A DNA stretch of 64,000 nucleotides from an uncultured Lachnospiraceae bacterium (GCA_947625205.1 CANQNN010000010.1:24914-88913); one strand, 5' to 3'; positions 46,178 to 55,979 are shown, numbered from the stretch's first letter. A program made the numbers and translations. Notes: generated by a model not told the origin, from the letters alone.

Positions 46178-47734
46178 GTGGAATTAGTAAAAAAGAAGAT
46201 ACATATGGACCGGATCAGCAGCAGAGCCAGTACGCAGACAGTATTGGAAGAAGACGTGAATATTTCAGATAACAAACCCGACGCCAGCTATTTGTTAAAC
46301 AGCAAAGGCGAAATTATCATGGAGGAGATACGGGCAGGCGAGAATGCGGTTAATCTGAGAGGGCGGCTGGTCGTTTCCATACTGTATCTGACAGATATGG
46401 AGGGAACCTGTGCCAGTATGGAAGCAGTCATTCCCTTCGAGGAAAAGGTCAATATGGACGGCGTAAGTAACGGCGATACCATACTGACAGACTGTACGAT
46501 CGAAGATCTGACGGCGGGACTCATCAATTCCAGAAAACTCAGCGTGCAGGCAGTAGTGTGCTTTGAACTGGAAATGGAGGAACACGTTGAGCAGGATACG
46601 GCAGTGGACATCTATCATGATGAACCCGTGGAATATCGAAAGAGAGTTTTTCCCGTAGTGCAGCTTGTATTGCAGAAGAAAGACATTTTCCGCCTGAAAG
46701 AAGAGATGGAACTGTCGGGTAATCTGCCCAATGTATTTCAGACGATATGGCATCACATTACGTTTGACCATGTAGAGTTTAAGGCGCTGGAGGAAAAAAT
46801 ATCGATTCAGGGCGAGATGAAGGCTTTCTTCCTGTATGAAGGCGAGGGCGACAGTGACAGGACGCTCTGGTATGAGAATACCGTACCCTTCAGCGGTATC
46901 ATTGAATGTCACGGCTGCCGGGAGAACATGATTCCCGACATCAGCTACAGCCTGGGGCAGTGCAATGTGGAGGTGCGGCAGGATTTTGACGGCGAAGAGA
47001 GAGTCTTCTGCATAGAACCGGTGCTCGACCTGGATATTCATCTGTATGAAGAGGAGAATATGGAGGTGCTTTCGGATATTTACGGCGTAGATAAAGAAAT
47101 TGAAGCGCTGACTACGCAGGTGCAGCTTAAGAGCCTTCTTTTAAGCGGCAGCAGCAAATGTAAAATTGCGGAACATGTAAAAATACAAAATACGGAGATG
47201 CCGGTGTATCAGCTGATACATTCCGAGGGCGATATCCAAGTGGCGGAACAGAGCGTTGTTGAGAACGGCATCGCCATCACCGGAACATTGACCGTGACTA
47301 CCCTGTACCTGTGCGGCAACGGCTCCAAGTCGATCTGCTCCACGAAGAATGAGATTCCCTTCCAGTATGTTGTGGAGGCGGATAACATTACACCCACCAG
47401 TATATTTAGATTGCATAACAGCGTGGAGCAGCTTACAGTGACAATGCTGGATAGCGGTGAGCTGGATGTGAAAGCCGCGCTGCAGTTTAAGGTGATCGTT
47501 TTTTCGGTACAGAAGAGCAGTCTGATCACGGATATCAAGGTGGAAGAACTGGATATCAATAAACTCAGCGAATTGCCGGGAATGGTCATCTATATCGCCG
47601 GTCAGGGCGACACGCTCTGGGATATCGGCAAGCGTTATTATGTGCCGATCGCACAGCTTATGGAAGTAAATGAGCTGGCGACCGAGGAGATCAGCGCCGG
47701 GGATAAGATACTGGTGGTAAAGGGAAGTATATAA
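46178..47734 (+). CDS. sipL: SPOCS/LysM spore-coat morphogenesis protein (SipL-like)
   Basis: 518 residues without signal peptide or membrane helix. It is built of SPOCS (DUF3794) units: about 10-165, 180-290 and 300-440, recognised by segments such as VNLRGRLVVSILYL and GIAITGTLTVTTLYL. The C-terminal ~50 residues are a LysM domain (YIAGQGDTLWDIGKRYYVP, then GDKILVVKG). This layout is that of Clostridioides SipL, which binds SpoIVA through its LysM domain to start coat assembly in the mother cell. No spoIVA here. Starts on GTG with GGAGG nine bases upstream; the putative sigma-E promoter fits mother-cell expression. Confidence 0.88.
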   Translation: MELVKKKIHMDRISSRASTQTVLEEDVNISDNKPDASYLLNSKGEIIMEEIRAGENAVNLRGRLVVSILYLTDMEGTCASMEAVIPFEEKVNMDGVSNGDTILTDCTIEDLTAGLINSRKLSVQAVVCFELEMEEHVEQDTAVDIYHDEPVEYRKRVFPVVQLVLQKKDIFRLKEEMELSGNLPNVFQTIWHHITFDHVEFKALEEKISIQGEMKAFFLYEGEGDSDRTLWYENTVPFSGIIECHGCRENMIPDISYSLGQCNVEVRQDFDGEERVFCIEPVLDLDIHLYEEENMEVLSDIYGVDKEIEALTTQVQLKSLLLSGSSKCKIAEHVKIQNTEMPVYQLIHSEGDIQVAEQSVVENGIAITGTLTVTTLYLCGNGSKSICSTKNEIPFQYVVEADNITPTSIFRLHNSVEQLTVTMLDSGELDVKAALQFKVIVFSVQKSSLITDIKVEELDINKLSELPGMVIYIAGQGDTLWDIGKRYYVPIAQLMEVNELATEEISAGDKILVVKGSI

Positions 47735-47750
47735 GGTGATCATATACGGA

Positions 47751-47779
47751 TTGTAAAACGGCGGAATTTTATATATACT
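47751..47779 (+). promoter_or_regulatory. Sigma-A promoter of the spermidine-synthase-like gene
   Basis: TTGTAA (47751-47756), 17-base spacer, TATACT (47774-47779). Confidence 0.5.
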
Positions 47780-47795
47780 ATACTGTAGCTGACGG

Positions 47796-47817
47796 TTTAC
47801 CTGTAGCATCAGGTAAA
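47796..47817 (+). promoter_or_regulatory. Hairpin over the ribosome binding site of the next gene
   Basis: TTTACCTG (47796-47803) and CAGGTAAA (47810-47817) pair perfectly with a six-base loop, ending one base before ATG 47819. The AGG of the ribosome site for that ATG is in the right arm. No T tract follows. Confidence 0.6.
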
Positions 47818-47818
47818 A

Positions 47819-49447
47819 ATGAGGAACATAATGAGGAATTTTCAAATGGATAAGACACCGGTTTTAAAGAATAAGATATTTTTATACCTGACGGAGTTTT
47901 TCGCGGGTATGTCAGTAATGGCAGTGGAACTGGGCGCCAGCAGACTTCTGGCGCCTTATTTCAGTTCTTCGCAGATCGTGTGGACGATCATCATCGGCAC
48001 GATCATGATCGCTATGGCGCTCGGCAATATATATGGCGGAAAAAGCGCGGATAAGAATCCGGATCCCGACAAGCTGTACGGAAGGATACTGATCGCGGCA
48101 ATCTGGATCGCGGCTATTCCGGTAGCGGGCAAATATATTGTTCTAGGGATATCTGCGTTACTGATCTTCACGGTCAGCACCAATTTCCTGATATGGGCGG
48201 CTTTTGCCGCGTGCATGGTCATTTTTGTATTTCCGCTTTTTTTATTGGGAACCGTGACGCCGTCTCTCGCAAAATATTCAGTGGACAGTCTTGATGACAG
48301 CGGCAGAATTGTGGGGACGCTGGGCGCTTTCAATACTGTCGGAAGCATTATCGGTACGTTTGTGCCGACCTTTATCTCCATACCGGCAGTCGGCACTTCC
48401 GTTACTTTTCTGATCTTTGCGGGTATACTGCTGGCGCTGTCTGTGGTGTATTTTATCAGTGGAAAAAGAGGGACGGTCAGGAGCGCCGCGGCGGTCATTC
48501 TTTTTATCCTCTGCTGTGCGGCAGGCAGGTCCGACAGCTTTGCTTTCTGGGAACAGGATTTAACCTACGAGGGTGAGTCAGTCTATAATTATCTCCAGGT
48601 AAAAGAAAACAGCAGGAGCGTCATCCTGTCAACGAACGTCCTGTTCGGTGTGCAGTCTATGCTGATGAAGGAAGACGGGCTGACGGGTATGTATTATGAC
48701 TATGCGATGGCGGCGCCGTTAATGACCGGCCGGGACAAGCCGGGCGACTGTAGCGTGCTGATCCTCGGAATGGGAACGGGGACCTATGCGCATCAGTGCC
48801 GTAATTATTATGGAGATATGGAAATAGAGGGCGTAGAGATCGATGAGAAGATAACGGCGCTTGCAAGAGAGTATTTTGAACTGCCCCGGGATGTAAAAGT
48901 GACGACTTATGACGGGCGGGCCTATCTGAATGCGATAGACAGTAAATACGATGTGATCATGGTGGACGCCTACCAGGATATTACGATTCCGTTTCAGATG
49001 TCTTCCGTGGAGTTTTTTACATTGGTTAAAGAACATTTAAACGATGGCGGTGTGATGGTTGTCAATATGAATATGCGCGGCAGCAGCGAAGGCAGCATCA
49101 ACCAGTATCTTGCCGACACGATAAGCAGTGTGTTTGATGAGGTCTGCACGGTGGATGTAAAGGGCTCCACGAACCGGGAATTGTTTGCCTCGGATAATCC
49201 GCAGATGCTTCTGAATCTTGCGTCAAACCGGGAGAAGATCGCGGATGAGGATCTGGCGTCGATGATGGCGCAGGTATCCGACAATATGACCGCATACGAG
49301 GCGGGGAACTACATCATGACCGATGACAAGGCGCCGGTGGAGCTTCTGGGGATGCGTGTGATCGATGAACTGATCCGCGATGAAGTGTCGTATTATAAGA
49401 GGATTTATGAAGAAAAAGGCGTACAGGGCGTTATAGACGCCCTGTAG
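47819..49447 (+). CDS. Membrane protein fused to a spermidine-synthase-like methyltransferase fold
   Basis: 542 residues. The N-terminal ~225 residues hold about seven to eight membrane helices (for example YLTEFFAGMSVMAVELGASR and IVWTIIIGTIMIAMALGNIY). The rest is a Rossmann spermidine-synthase-like domain: VLILGMGTGTYAHQC (binding glycine loop), VEIDEKITALAREYF, and DVIMVDAYQDITIPFQM. Such fusions are common in bacteria; whether they make polyamines is not established, and no speD, speA or similar gene is nearby. ATG 47831, after GAGGA, is an alternative start free of the upstream hairpin. The last codons form part of the terminator. Confidence 0.83.
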   Translation: MRNIMRNFQMDKTPVLKNKIFLYLTEFFAGMSVMAVELGASRLLAPYFSSSQIVWTIIIGTIMIAMALGNIYGGKSADKNPDPDKLYGRILIAAIWIAAIPVAGKYIVLGISALLIFTVSTNFLIWAAFAACMVIFVFPLFLLGTVTPSLAKYSVDSLDDSGRIVGTLGAFNTVGSIIGTFVPTFISIPAVGTSVTFLIFAGILLALSVVYFISGKRGTVRSAAAVILFILCCAAGRSDSFAFWEQDLTYEGESVYNYLQVKENSRSVILSTNVLFGVQSMLMKEDGLTGMYYDYAMAAPLMTGRDKPGDCSVLILGMGTGTYAHQCRNYYGDMEIEGVEIDEKITALAREYFELPRDVKVTTYDGRAYLNAIDSKYDVIMVDAYQDITIPFQMSSVEFFTLVKEHLNDGGVMVVNMNMRGSSEGSINQYLADTISSVFDEVCTVDVKGSTNRELFASDNPQMLLNLASNREKIADEDLASMMAQVSDNMTAYEAGNYIMTDDKAPVELLGMRVIDELIRDEVSYYKRIYEEKGVQGVIDAL

Positions 49448-49457
49448 CGGGATTTTT
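49422..49457 (+). terminator. Bidirectional terminator between convergent genes
   Basis: Perfect ten-base stem TACAGGGCGT / ACGCCCTGTA with a five-base loop, then GCGGGA and T5 on the plus strand; on the minus strand the stem is followed by CGCC and T5. The plus-strand stem lies in the last codons of the upstream gene and includes its stop codon. Confidence 0.8.
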
Positions 49458-51800
49458 CTATAATGATACTTCCATTTTTGCTGCGGACGGAGTCAAAACC
49501 GTGTCGTTTCCGTCGATCTGAAGGGAAGCGCCGTCTGCGGCTTTTGCTGTAATATTGACGAGGCGTACCGTGTAAGGCTTGCCGGTGCCATCTGCCTGAA
49601 TCGTAATGCGGTCGCCTTCCTTTACGACAGATACATGAAGCTCTGCATTCTGGTCCATGCCGTAGACAACGGTACTGATTGTTTGACCGTCAACCGGAGC
49701 ATATACATTCAGCTGTACGTTGTCTGCATAGTCATAGTCCGGTCTGTCGTCATGGGCGCCCATCGCCACGATAGAATTCTCGCGGACCATCAGAGGCAGG
49801 TGCAGATAGTCATATTTTTTCTCGATCCATACGCCGCCCTGTATCACTTCTTTGGTGAAGAAATCCGTCCAGACGCCTTTGGGAAGATAGAAAGAACCGA
49901 TGTTTTCATCGTTAAAAATAGGGGCAACCAGCAGATTGTCTCCTAACATATACTGCTTGTCGAGATAACCGCAGTTCCGGTCATCGGTAAACTCCAGCAC
50001 CATACTGCGCATCGTAGGTACGCCCGAATGTGATGTTTCAACGGATGTCTTGTACAGATAAGGCATCAGGGAGGCTTTTAAACGGGTGAAGGTACGTACC
50101 ACATCAACCGCTTCTTCGTCATATACCCACGGTACACGGTAAGAACTGCTTCCGTGTAGTCTGCTGTGGGAGGACAGCAGGCCGAAAGCAACCCATCTCT
50201 TGTAGACGTCGGCCGTGGAGGTGTTCTCGAATCCGCCGATGTCGTGCGCCCAAAAGCCGAAGCCTGACATCAGCAGGGAAAGACCGCCGCGCAGACTCTC
50301 TTCCATAGATTCATAGTCGGACCAGCAGTCGCCGCCCCAGTGCACGGGGAATTTCTGACCTCCCACAGTAGCGGAGCGCGCAAACAGCACCGCTTCACCT
50401 TTGCCGCGTTCTTCTTCCAGCAGATCGTAAACCGTTTTGTTATAAAGGTATGTGTAATAGTTGTGCATCTTCTCCGGATCAGAACCGTCATAGTATACAC
50501 AGTTGACGGGAATACGCTCGCCAAAGTCTGTTTTGAAACAGTCAACACCCATTTTAAGAAGGCGGCGAAGCCCGTCCTGATACCATTTACAGGCATCGGG
50601 ATTAGTGAAGTCTACAAGAGCCATGCCGGGCTGCCACATATCCCACTGCCATACGTCGCCGTTAGGACGCCTGATAAAGTAACCTTTTTCCATGCCTTCC
50701 GCAAATAGAACAGATTCTTGACCGATATACGGATTGATCCAGACGCAGATATTGAGCCCCTTGGCTTTGATACGGGACAGAAGCCCGGCAGGGTCGGGGA
50801 AGACGTCTGCATCCCAGACAAAGTCGGTCCAGTGGAAGCCTTTCATCCAGAAACAGTCAAAATGGAAGGTGCGCAGCGGAATGCCGCGGTTTAACATACC
50901 GTCGATAAAGCTCATGACGGTAGCTTCGTCGTAGTCGGTCGTAAAAGACGTGGAAAGCCATAGACCGAAAGTCCAGGGGGCCGGAAGAGATGGCTTGCCC
51001 GTCAGGTCAGTATAGCGCGTCAGAACCTCCTTCATCGTGGGACCGCTGAAGAAGAAGTAGTCCAGATGACCGCCCTTCACACAGAAAGCAGCTTTCGTTA
51101 CATTCTCCGTTGCAAATTCAAAAGAAACGCGCTCAGGGTGATTGACCAGAACACCGTAACCTCTGTTGGAAATATAAAAAGGAATATTCTTATAGGACTG
51201 CTCAGTACTTGTACCGCCGTCCTCATTGTATATCTCAACAGTCTGACCGTTCTTGACAAAAGGCGTGAAACGTTCGCCGGTGCCGTAGAGCAGCTCGCCT
51301 ACGCCGATGGAAAGCTGCTGGCGCATATAAGTATCGTGTAAGTCTCCATCCAGGTCATAGCAGTCGCCTGTCCAGTTTGTCTTGATCATGGCGAGATCTC
51401 TGTCCGCACTCTGGGTTATCATCCTGCCATTTTGCAGATAACGCATATGCCAGTTTTTCTTACCGATCTCCAGAGAGAGGGAACCGCTTGTTACAGTCAG
51501 CGTATCTTCCGTATCCTCTACCTGCAATTTCACAGGGGTGTCCAGATTCAGGTCAAACGAAGGCCCTTTCCGGAGAGCGCCCATATAGTGATCGGTCTGT
51601 ACACGGATCACGTCCGGCGTGGGAGATGTGATGCGCAGCGTGAGATTGGCGCCGCCCAGCATATCGCCGCGCTCTATGATTTTATGCGCCGGCGCGCAGA
51701 TTCTCACCTCTGTATCTGTAATCTGCGCCTCGAAGACTTCCTGGGGAGAAAAACGAGCCACACCTTCTTTTAAAAGCCAGCAACCGTTGTTAAATTTCAT
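49458..51800 (-). CDS. yicI: GH31 alpha-xylosidase (YicI type)
   Basis: Removes alpha-1,6-xylose from the non-reducing end of xyloglucan oligosaccharides. 780 residues, no signal peptide, hence cytoplasmic. N-terminal beta-sandwich, TIM barrel, then C-terminal beta domains. Catalytic nucleophile Asp425 lies in KTDFGERIP, the wording typical of YicI alpha-xylosidases rather than alpha-glucosidases; general acid Asp491 is in HWGGDCWSDYE. Substrate-side motifs are WLSTSFTTDYDE and FHFDCFWMKGFHWTDFVWD. GGAGGAAC precedes the ATG on the minus strand. Divergent from the GH74 gene across a 178-base A/T-rich control region in which I could not fix a promoter. Confidence 0.93.
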   Translation of the reverse strand: MKFNNGCWLLKEGVARFSPQEVFEAQITDTEVRICAPAHKIIERGDMLGGANLTLRITSPTPDVIRVQTDHYMGALRKGPSFDLNLDTPVKLQVEDTEDTLTVTSGSLSLEIGKKNWHMRYLQNGRMITQSADRDLAMIKTNWTGDCYDLDGDLHDTYMRQQLSIGVGELLYGTGERFTPFVKNGQTVEIYNEDGGTSTEQSYKNIPFYISNRGYGVLVNHPERVSFEFATENVTKAAFCVKGGHLDYFFFSGPTMKEVLTRYTDLTGKPSLPAPWTFGLWLSTSFTTDYDEATVMSFIDGMLNRGIPLRTFHFDCFWMKGFHWTDFVWDADVFPDPAGLLSRIKAKGLNICVWINPYIGQESVLFAEGMEKGYFIRRPNGDVWQWDMWQPGMALVDFTNPDACKWYQDGLRRLLKMGVDCFKTDFGERIPVNCVYYDGSDPEKMHNYYTYLYNKTVYDLLEEERGKGEAVLFARSATVGGQKFPVHWGGDCWSDYESMEESLRGGLSLLMSGFGFWAHDIGGFENTSTADVYKRWVAFGLLSSHSRLHGSSSYRVPWVYDEEAVDVVRTFTRLKASLMPYLYKTSVETSHSGVPTMRSMVLEFTDDRNCGYLDKQYMLGDNLLVAPIFNDENIGSFYLPKGVWTDFFTKEVIQGGVWIEKKYDYLHLPLMVRENSIVAMGAHDDRPDYDYADNVQLNVYAPVDGQTISTVVYGMDQNAELHVSVVKEGDRITIQADGTGKPYTVRLVNITAKAADGASLQIDGNDTVLTPSAAKMEVSL

Positions 51801-51978
51801 ACTGTTCCTCCATTTACTTTAATGATGTATGTCTTTACAAAGATAAAAATAACTGTATGCAATTTCCAATTTCTATACTATTATAAAAGTATTAAAAAAT
51901 AAAGTATATTTTAAGATGAGATTCCTAAAAGGGAAGGAAAAGAAGCAGACGGTATTTTGAACGGGTTATGCGTAAATA

Positions 51979-54417
51979 ATGTCGGAAAACAGAGGGGAGT
52001 GTGCAGAAAATATGCAGTTTGAACATTACAGATACAGGAATTTGCCGATACCGGGCGGCGGTTATGTCACAGGCTTTATCTTCCACAGGAAGGCGAAAGA
52101 TGTGTTCTATATCAGAACGGATATCGGCGGTGTTTACCGTTTTGACAGGAGCAGGGAAAGATGGGTCAGCCTGATGGACCATGTGTCGATGGACGATATC
52201 AGTGAAACATTTCCGATCGCGGTAGCGCTTGATGACAGATATCCGGAAAGACTCTATATTGCGTGCGGCATCAATAAAGCGGGCGCGGGCAGGATCATTG
52301 TGTCGGATGATTACGGAGCGCATTTTGTCTGTCATGATTTTCCGATCCTGATTCATGGCAATCTGAACGGGCGGGGTACGGCGGACAGGCTGGTGGTAGA
52401 CAGGAAGGACAGCAACAGGCTGTACTATGCGAGCCAGCAGGAGGGTTTGTGGGTCAGTCAGGACCGGGGCGCGCACTGGAATAAATGTACCGCGTGCCCG
52501 GAAGAATATCTGACCTTTGCGGGGATGAGCGATGATGGCAGCGCCTTGTTTATCGGCAGCGCGGGCGTGACAGGCAGGCGCAGCGAGCATTTAAGGGGAC
52601 ACAGCCTGTATGTGTCCTATGACGGCGGCACAATGTTTGAGAAACTATGGCAGCCGGAGGATAACGAAATAGAGGGCGTAAAACTGGCGGGACTGGTTGC
52701 ACAGCGTTACGCTATGGACGACCGGTATCTGTACGTTACCTTCTCCGTGATGGGAAGAAATGCGTATGTGCTGGAAAATGGATACAGCTGCGATGGGGGC
52801 AGTGTGATTGGCGGGCGTATAGTGCGCTATCCGGTCATGTATGGGAAGACTGGCTCATCCGCGCAGAGAGATGAGGACGAGTCCGGAGACAGTCTGTATC
52901 GGGACGGACAGCGGCAGAGCGGCGGTATCCGGTTCGGCCAGGGAGAGGATATCACGCCGATACCGCAAGGGGTAGCCGGCCGTCCGACCGACATGCTGCT
53001 GGAACACGGATTTGGCGGTATCGACGCCGCAGCGACTGTACCGGGGCTTCTTGTGTGCTCCACCATCAGTAAAGAGGACGGTGACAGCGTATACCGCTCT
53101 TTTGATTATGGGCAGACCTGGGAGGAAATACTGTATGATCTGGAAGTGGGGGAGCTGGCGTTCAGGACCTCTTACATGAAGCCTTGTTACAACGGCGGGC
53201 ATTCTATTATCCACTGGCTGAGTGATATGAAGATCAATCCCTTTGATGAGAATGAAGCGTGGTTTAATACGGGAACGGGCGTGTTCCGCACCGTAAATCT
53301 GACGGGAGAAAAGGTCATCTTCAGTGACTGGTGCGACGGTCTGGAGGAGACGGTGCATTTGAATGTGTACAGTCCGCCGTCGGGTGATGTGCAGCTTATT
53401 GATATACTGGGCGATCTGGGCGGCTTTGCATTTCGCAGGCTTGATTCGCCCTGTGATAATTCGTTTGACGATGCGGAGGGCAACCGGTATATCACCTGTA
53501 TCAATGCGGACTATTCCGATGCCAATCCGAATTGCGTGGTGGTCACGCCGAGAGGCAACTGGAAAGGCAAGACCAAAGGCGGGCTGATCCTGTCGAAAGA
53601 TCAGTGTAAGACATTTGAGAGGCTGCCTATGCCTTTCGGAATTACTTCGAAGCTGGACGCAGCGCTGCGCGCCATTGAGCAGCCCAATGTGAACAGCGGA
53701 TGGGTAGCGCTGTCCCCGGATGAAAGTACGATCGTCTGGTCGGTAGCGGAAGGAATACGGCTTCCGGTGGATATGGTCGTGGTGAGCAAGGACGGGGGCC
53801 GTTCCTTCCGGCAGGTCCGGGTCACGGACTTACAGGGGGATCCTGTAACGGAAGGCGGTATGAAGGTTTTCTCTGACCGGATGGACAGCAGCCTTTTCTA
53901 CGGGTTTGGAGAGCATGCGGAATTCTATGTGAGTGTCGACGGCGGACTCACTTATACACAGCGGCGGCTTCCGCAGGATTTTCCCGATGAGAACCTGGCG
54001 CTCATCGACTGCGCCAGCAAGGTGGAGGTGCGGGGAGAGTGCGGCAGACAGGGCATATTCTATATGGCGTTAAAGGAGGGTGGCCTCTGGAAGCTTCACT
54101 ATGATAAGTTCAGCGACAGTGTGCATACCTTAAGACTGAGTGCGCCCGGGGACATCTTCTATCGTGTGGGACTCGGCATAGGACGTCCGGGCGGAGATTA
54201 TGCGGCAGAGAATAAAGCAGTCTATACGGCCGCGGTCATCGGAGGAGCTTACGGGTTTTACCGCTCTGTGGACGATGGGCAAACATATGTCCGTCTGAAT
54301 GCGGATAACCAGATGTACGGCGAGATCAACAGTATAGACGGAGACAGCAGGGTGTACGGACGTTTCTATATCGGCACCGGAAGCCGGGGCGTACTGTATG
54401 GTGAGCCGCAGATATAG
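51979..54417 (+). CDS. GH74 family xyloglucan-active glycoside hydrolase
   Basis: 812 residues forming two seven-bladed propellers, recognised by repeats such as VSQDRGAHWNKC, VSYDGGTMFEKL and VSVDGGLTYTQR (Asp-box-like). GH74 signatures: GGGYVTGFIFHRKAKDVFYI followed by RTDIGGVYRFD with catalytic base Asp48, and LIDILGDLGGFAF with acid Asp479; NVYSPPSGD precedes it. GH74 enzymes cut xyloglucan or its oligosaccharides. Most are secreted; this one shows no signal peptide, so it is probably an intracellular oligosaccharide-acting form. Start uncertain: ATG 51979 has no good ribosome site, ATG 52012 has GAGGGGAG 12 bases upstream. Convergent with the GH29 gene. Confidence 0.87.
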   Translation: MSENRGECAENMQFEHYRYRNLPIPGGGYVTGFIFHRKAKDVFYIRTDIGGVYRFDRSRERWVSLMDHVSMDDISETFPIAVALDDRYPERLYIACGINKAGAGRIIVSDDYGAHFVCHDFPILIHGNLNGRGTADRLVVDRKDSNRLYYASQQEGLWVSQDRGAHWNKCTACPEEYLTFAGMSDDGSALFIGSAGVTGRRSEHLRGHSLYVSYDGGTMFEKLWQPEDNEIEGVKLAGLVAQRYAMDDRYLYVTFSVMGRNAYVLENGYSCDGGSVIGGRIVRYPVMYGKTGSSAQRDEDESGDSLYRDGQRQSGGIRFGQGEDITPIPQGVAGRPTDMLLEHGFGGIDAAATVPGLLVCSTISKEDGDSVYRSFDYGQTWEEILYDLEVGELAFRTSYMKPCYNGGHSIIHWLSDMKINPFDENEAWFNTGTGVFRTVNLTGEKVIFSDWCDGLEETVHLNVYSPPSGDVQLIDILGDLGGFAFRRLDSPCDNSFDDAEGNRYITCINADYSDANPNCVVVTPRGNWKGKTKGGLILSKDQCKTFERLPMPFGITSKLDAALRAIEQPNVNSGWVALSPDESTIVWSVAEGIRLPVDMVVVSKDGGRSFRQVRVTDLQGDPVTEGGMKVFSDRMDSSLFYGFGEHAEFYVSVDGGLTYTQRRLPQDFPDENLALIDCASKVEVRGECGRQGIFYMALKEGGLWKLHYDKFSDSVHTLRLSAPGDIFYRVGLGIGRPGGDYAAENKAVYTAAVIGGAYGFYRSVDDGQTYVRLNADNQMYGEINSIDGDSRVYGRFYIGTGSRGVLYGEPQI

Positions 54418-54436
54418 GACGATCTTACGGAATAAA

Positions 54437-55921
54437 TTATTCTACAGCTACCTTGATCATTACCGGCATATCGCTGTGTACGCCGTGTGCGGTGATGTGA
54501 AGCCCTTCCGTATCGCACGACCACTCAGGCGTTGTGCCAAAGCCGGGCAGCGTGACGTTTTTAATAATACCGTGAAAAGCGGGTTTGTTGGCATCCTTCG
54601 ACTCGGAGAGAGAACGGATCACTATGTGTCCGTCTTCCGGATAATTTAAACAGAAAGCATAGATGCAACCGTGCCCTGCCGTAAACCGGAAGTCTTCGCT
54701 CGTGTAGGACGTAGCGGCGCCATCGCTGAACTGTCCCTCGACTTCGGCGGTGGGGCCTTCGCCGGAATACCGCCAGGGTTTGCTGTCATATATTGCCTCC
54801 CCGTTTATTCGAAGCCAGTCGCCCATATCTTTAAGGATCGCAAGGTCCTCGCCGGCAAAGGAACCGTCCGCTTTGGGACCTACATTGAGAAGCAGATTGC
54901 CGTTCTTGCTGACCACGTCTATCAGATAGCAGATCAGTTCCCGGCTGCTCTTGTAAGCCAGCGAAGTGGTATGGCACCAGGAGTTGCGCGCGACTGCCGT
55001 GTCCGTCTGCCAGTGGTAAGGTTTGCAATCTGCGAATTTGCCCCGCTCTACATCGACGATAGCGCTGCCGAACGCCATCGCATCGTGCTTGTAACAGATG
55101 GCGGCTGGAAATCCCAGCTGGGCGCCGCGGTTATAGTAGTAAGCGGCGATCTTGCGCAGAAAGGGTTTGTAAGCTTCATGCTGGATCCACCAGTCGAAGT
55201 AGAGGATCGCCGGCTGATAGCGGTCGATGATCTCGCAGGTACGGCACAGCCAGTCCTCAAGAAATTCTTTACTGGGATGCGGTTTTGCATGAAGATCCTG
55301 AAAATCGGGCTGCTGCTTTTCCGATGGCCAGTAAAAATCGCCACAGTGCAGAGGCTCTTTGATGTCGCTTTCAAATTCTTTGCCAACGCCCATAAACCAG
55401 TGATGCTCCGCCCGGTGCGTGGACGTGCAGAATACCAGCCCTTTCTTTTCAAATGCGGCCTTTAATTCGCCGATGATATCCCGTTTAGGGCCCATCTGTG
55501 CGGCATTATATGCGGAGAAGCTGCTTTCATACATCTGGAAACCGTCATGGTGCTCTGCCACCGGGACAACATACTTTGCACCGGCTGCGGCGAAGGTATC
55601 CGCCCAGTAGCCGGGATCGAATTTATCCGCCGTAAAAAGCGGGATAAAATCTTTATAGCCGAAATCTTTATGTGGGCCGTATGTTTTGATATGGTGCTGA
55701 TATTCGGGAGAACCTTGCACATACATGTTTCTTGAGTACCATTCGTTGTTGAAAGCGGGTACGCTGTAGAGTCCCCAGTGGATAAAAATACCGAACTTCG
55801 CTTTCTCGAACCAGCGGGGCATCTCAAAGTCTGTGAGGGACGCCCAGTCGTCCTTGTAGGGTCCTCTGGCGATCACTTCATCGATCTGTGCAAGATATTG
55901 CTTTTTATCAGTTATTTTCAT
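54437..55921 (-). CDS. GH29 alpha-L-fucosidase
   Basis: Removes alpha-linked L-fucose; 494 residues, no signal peptide. Motifs of the family: WFEKAKFGIFIHWGLYSVPA near residue 35, VAEHHDGFQMYES, and nucleophile Asp243 in AILYFDWWIQ; NGNLLLNVGPKADGSF closes the barrel, followed by a C-terminal beta-sandwich. With the adjacent GH31 and GH74 genes the likely substrate is the fucose of fucosylated (dicot) xyloglucan side chains. ATG 55919-55921 follows AAAGGA on the minus strand; upstream in-frame codons lie inside the promoter and are rejected. It has its own promoter with an operator-like palindrome. Confidence 0.92.
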   Translation of the reverse strand: MKITDKKQYLAQIDEVIARGPYKDDWASLTDFEMPRWFEKAKFGIFIHWGLYSVPAFNNEWYSRNMYVQGSPEYQHHIKTYGPHKDFGYKDFIPLFTADKFDPGYWADTFAAAGAKYVVPVAEHHDGFQMYESSFSAYNAAQMGPKRDIIGELKAAFEKKGLVFCTSTHRAEHHWFMGVGKEFESDIKEPLHCGDFYWPSEKQQPDFQDLHAKPHPSKEFLEDWLCRTCEIIDRYQPAILYFDWWIQHEAYKPFLRKIAAYYYNRGAQLGFPAAICYKHDAMAFGSAIVDVERGKFADCKPYHWQTDTAVARNSWCHTTSLAYKSSRELICYLIDVVSKNGNLLLNVGPKADGSFAGEDLAILKDMGDWLRINGEAIYDSKPWRYSGEGPTAEVEGQFSDGAATSYTSEDFRFTAGHGCIYAFCLNYPEDGHIVIRSLSESKDANKPAFHGIIKNVTLPGFGTTPEWSCDTEGLHITAHGVHSDMPVMIKVAVE

Positions 55922-55979
55922 ACGGCGCGTCCTTTCCCTTATAATATTTGAAGGCTGCAGCATCTGCAGTTTTAAATAT

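Noticed and set aside
54671..55465. 264-codon open frame on the plus strand
   Set aside because: Antisense to the GH29 fucosidase; no ribosome site or recognisable domain.
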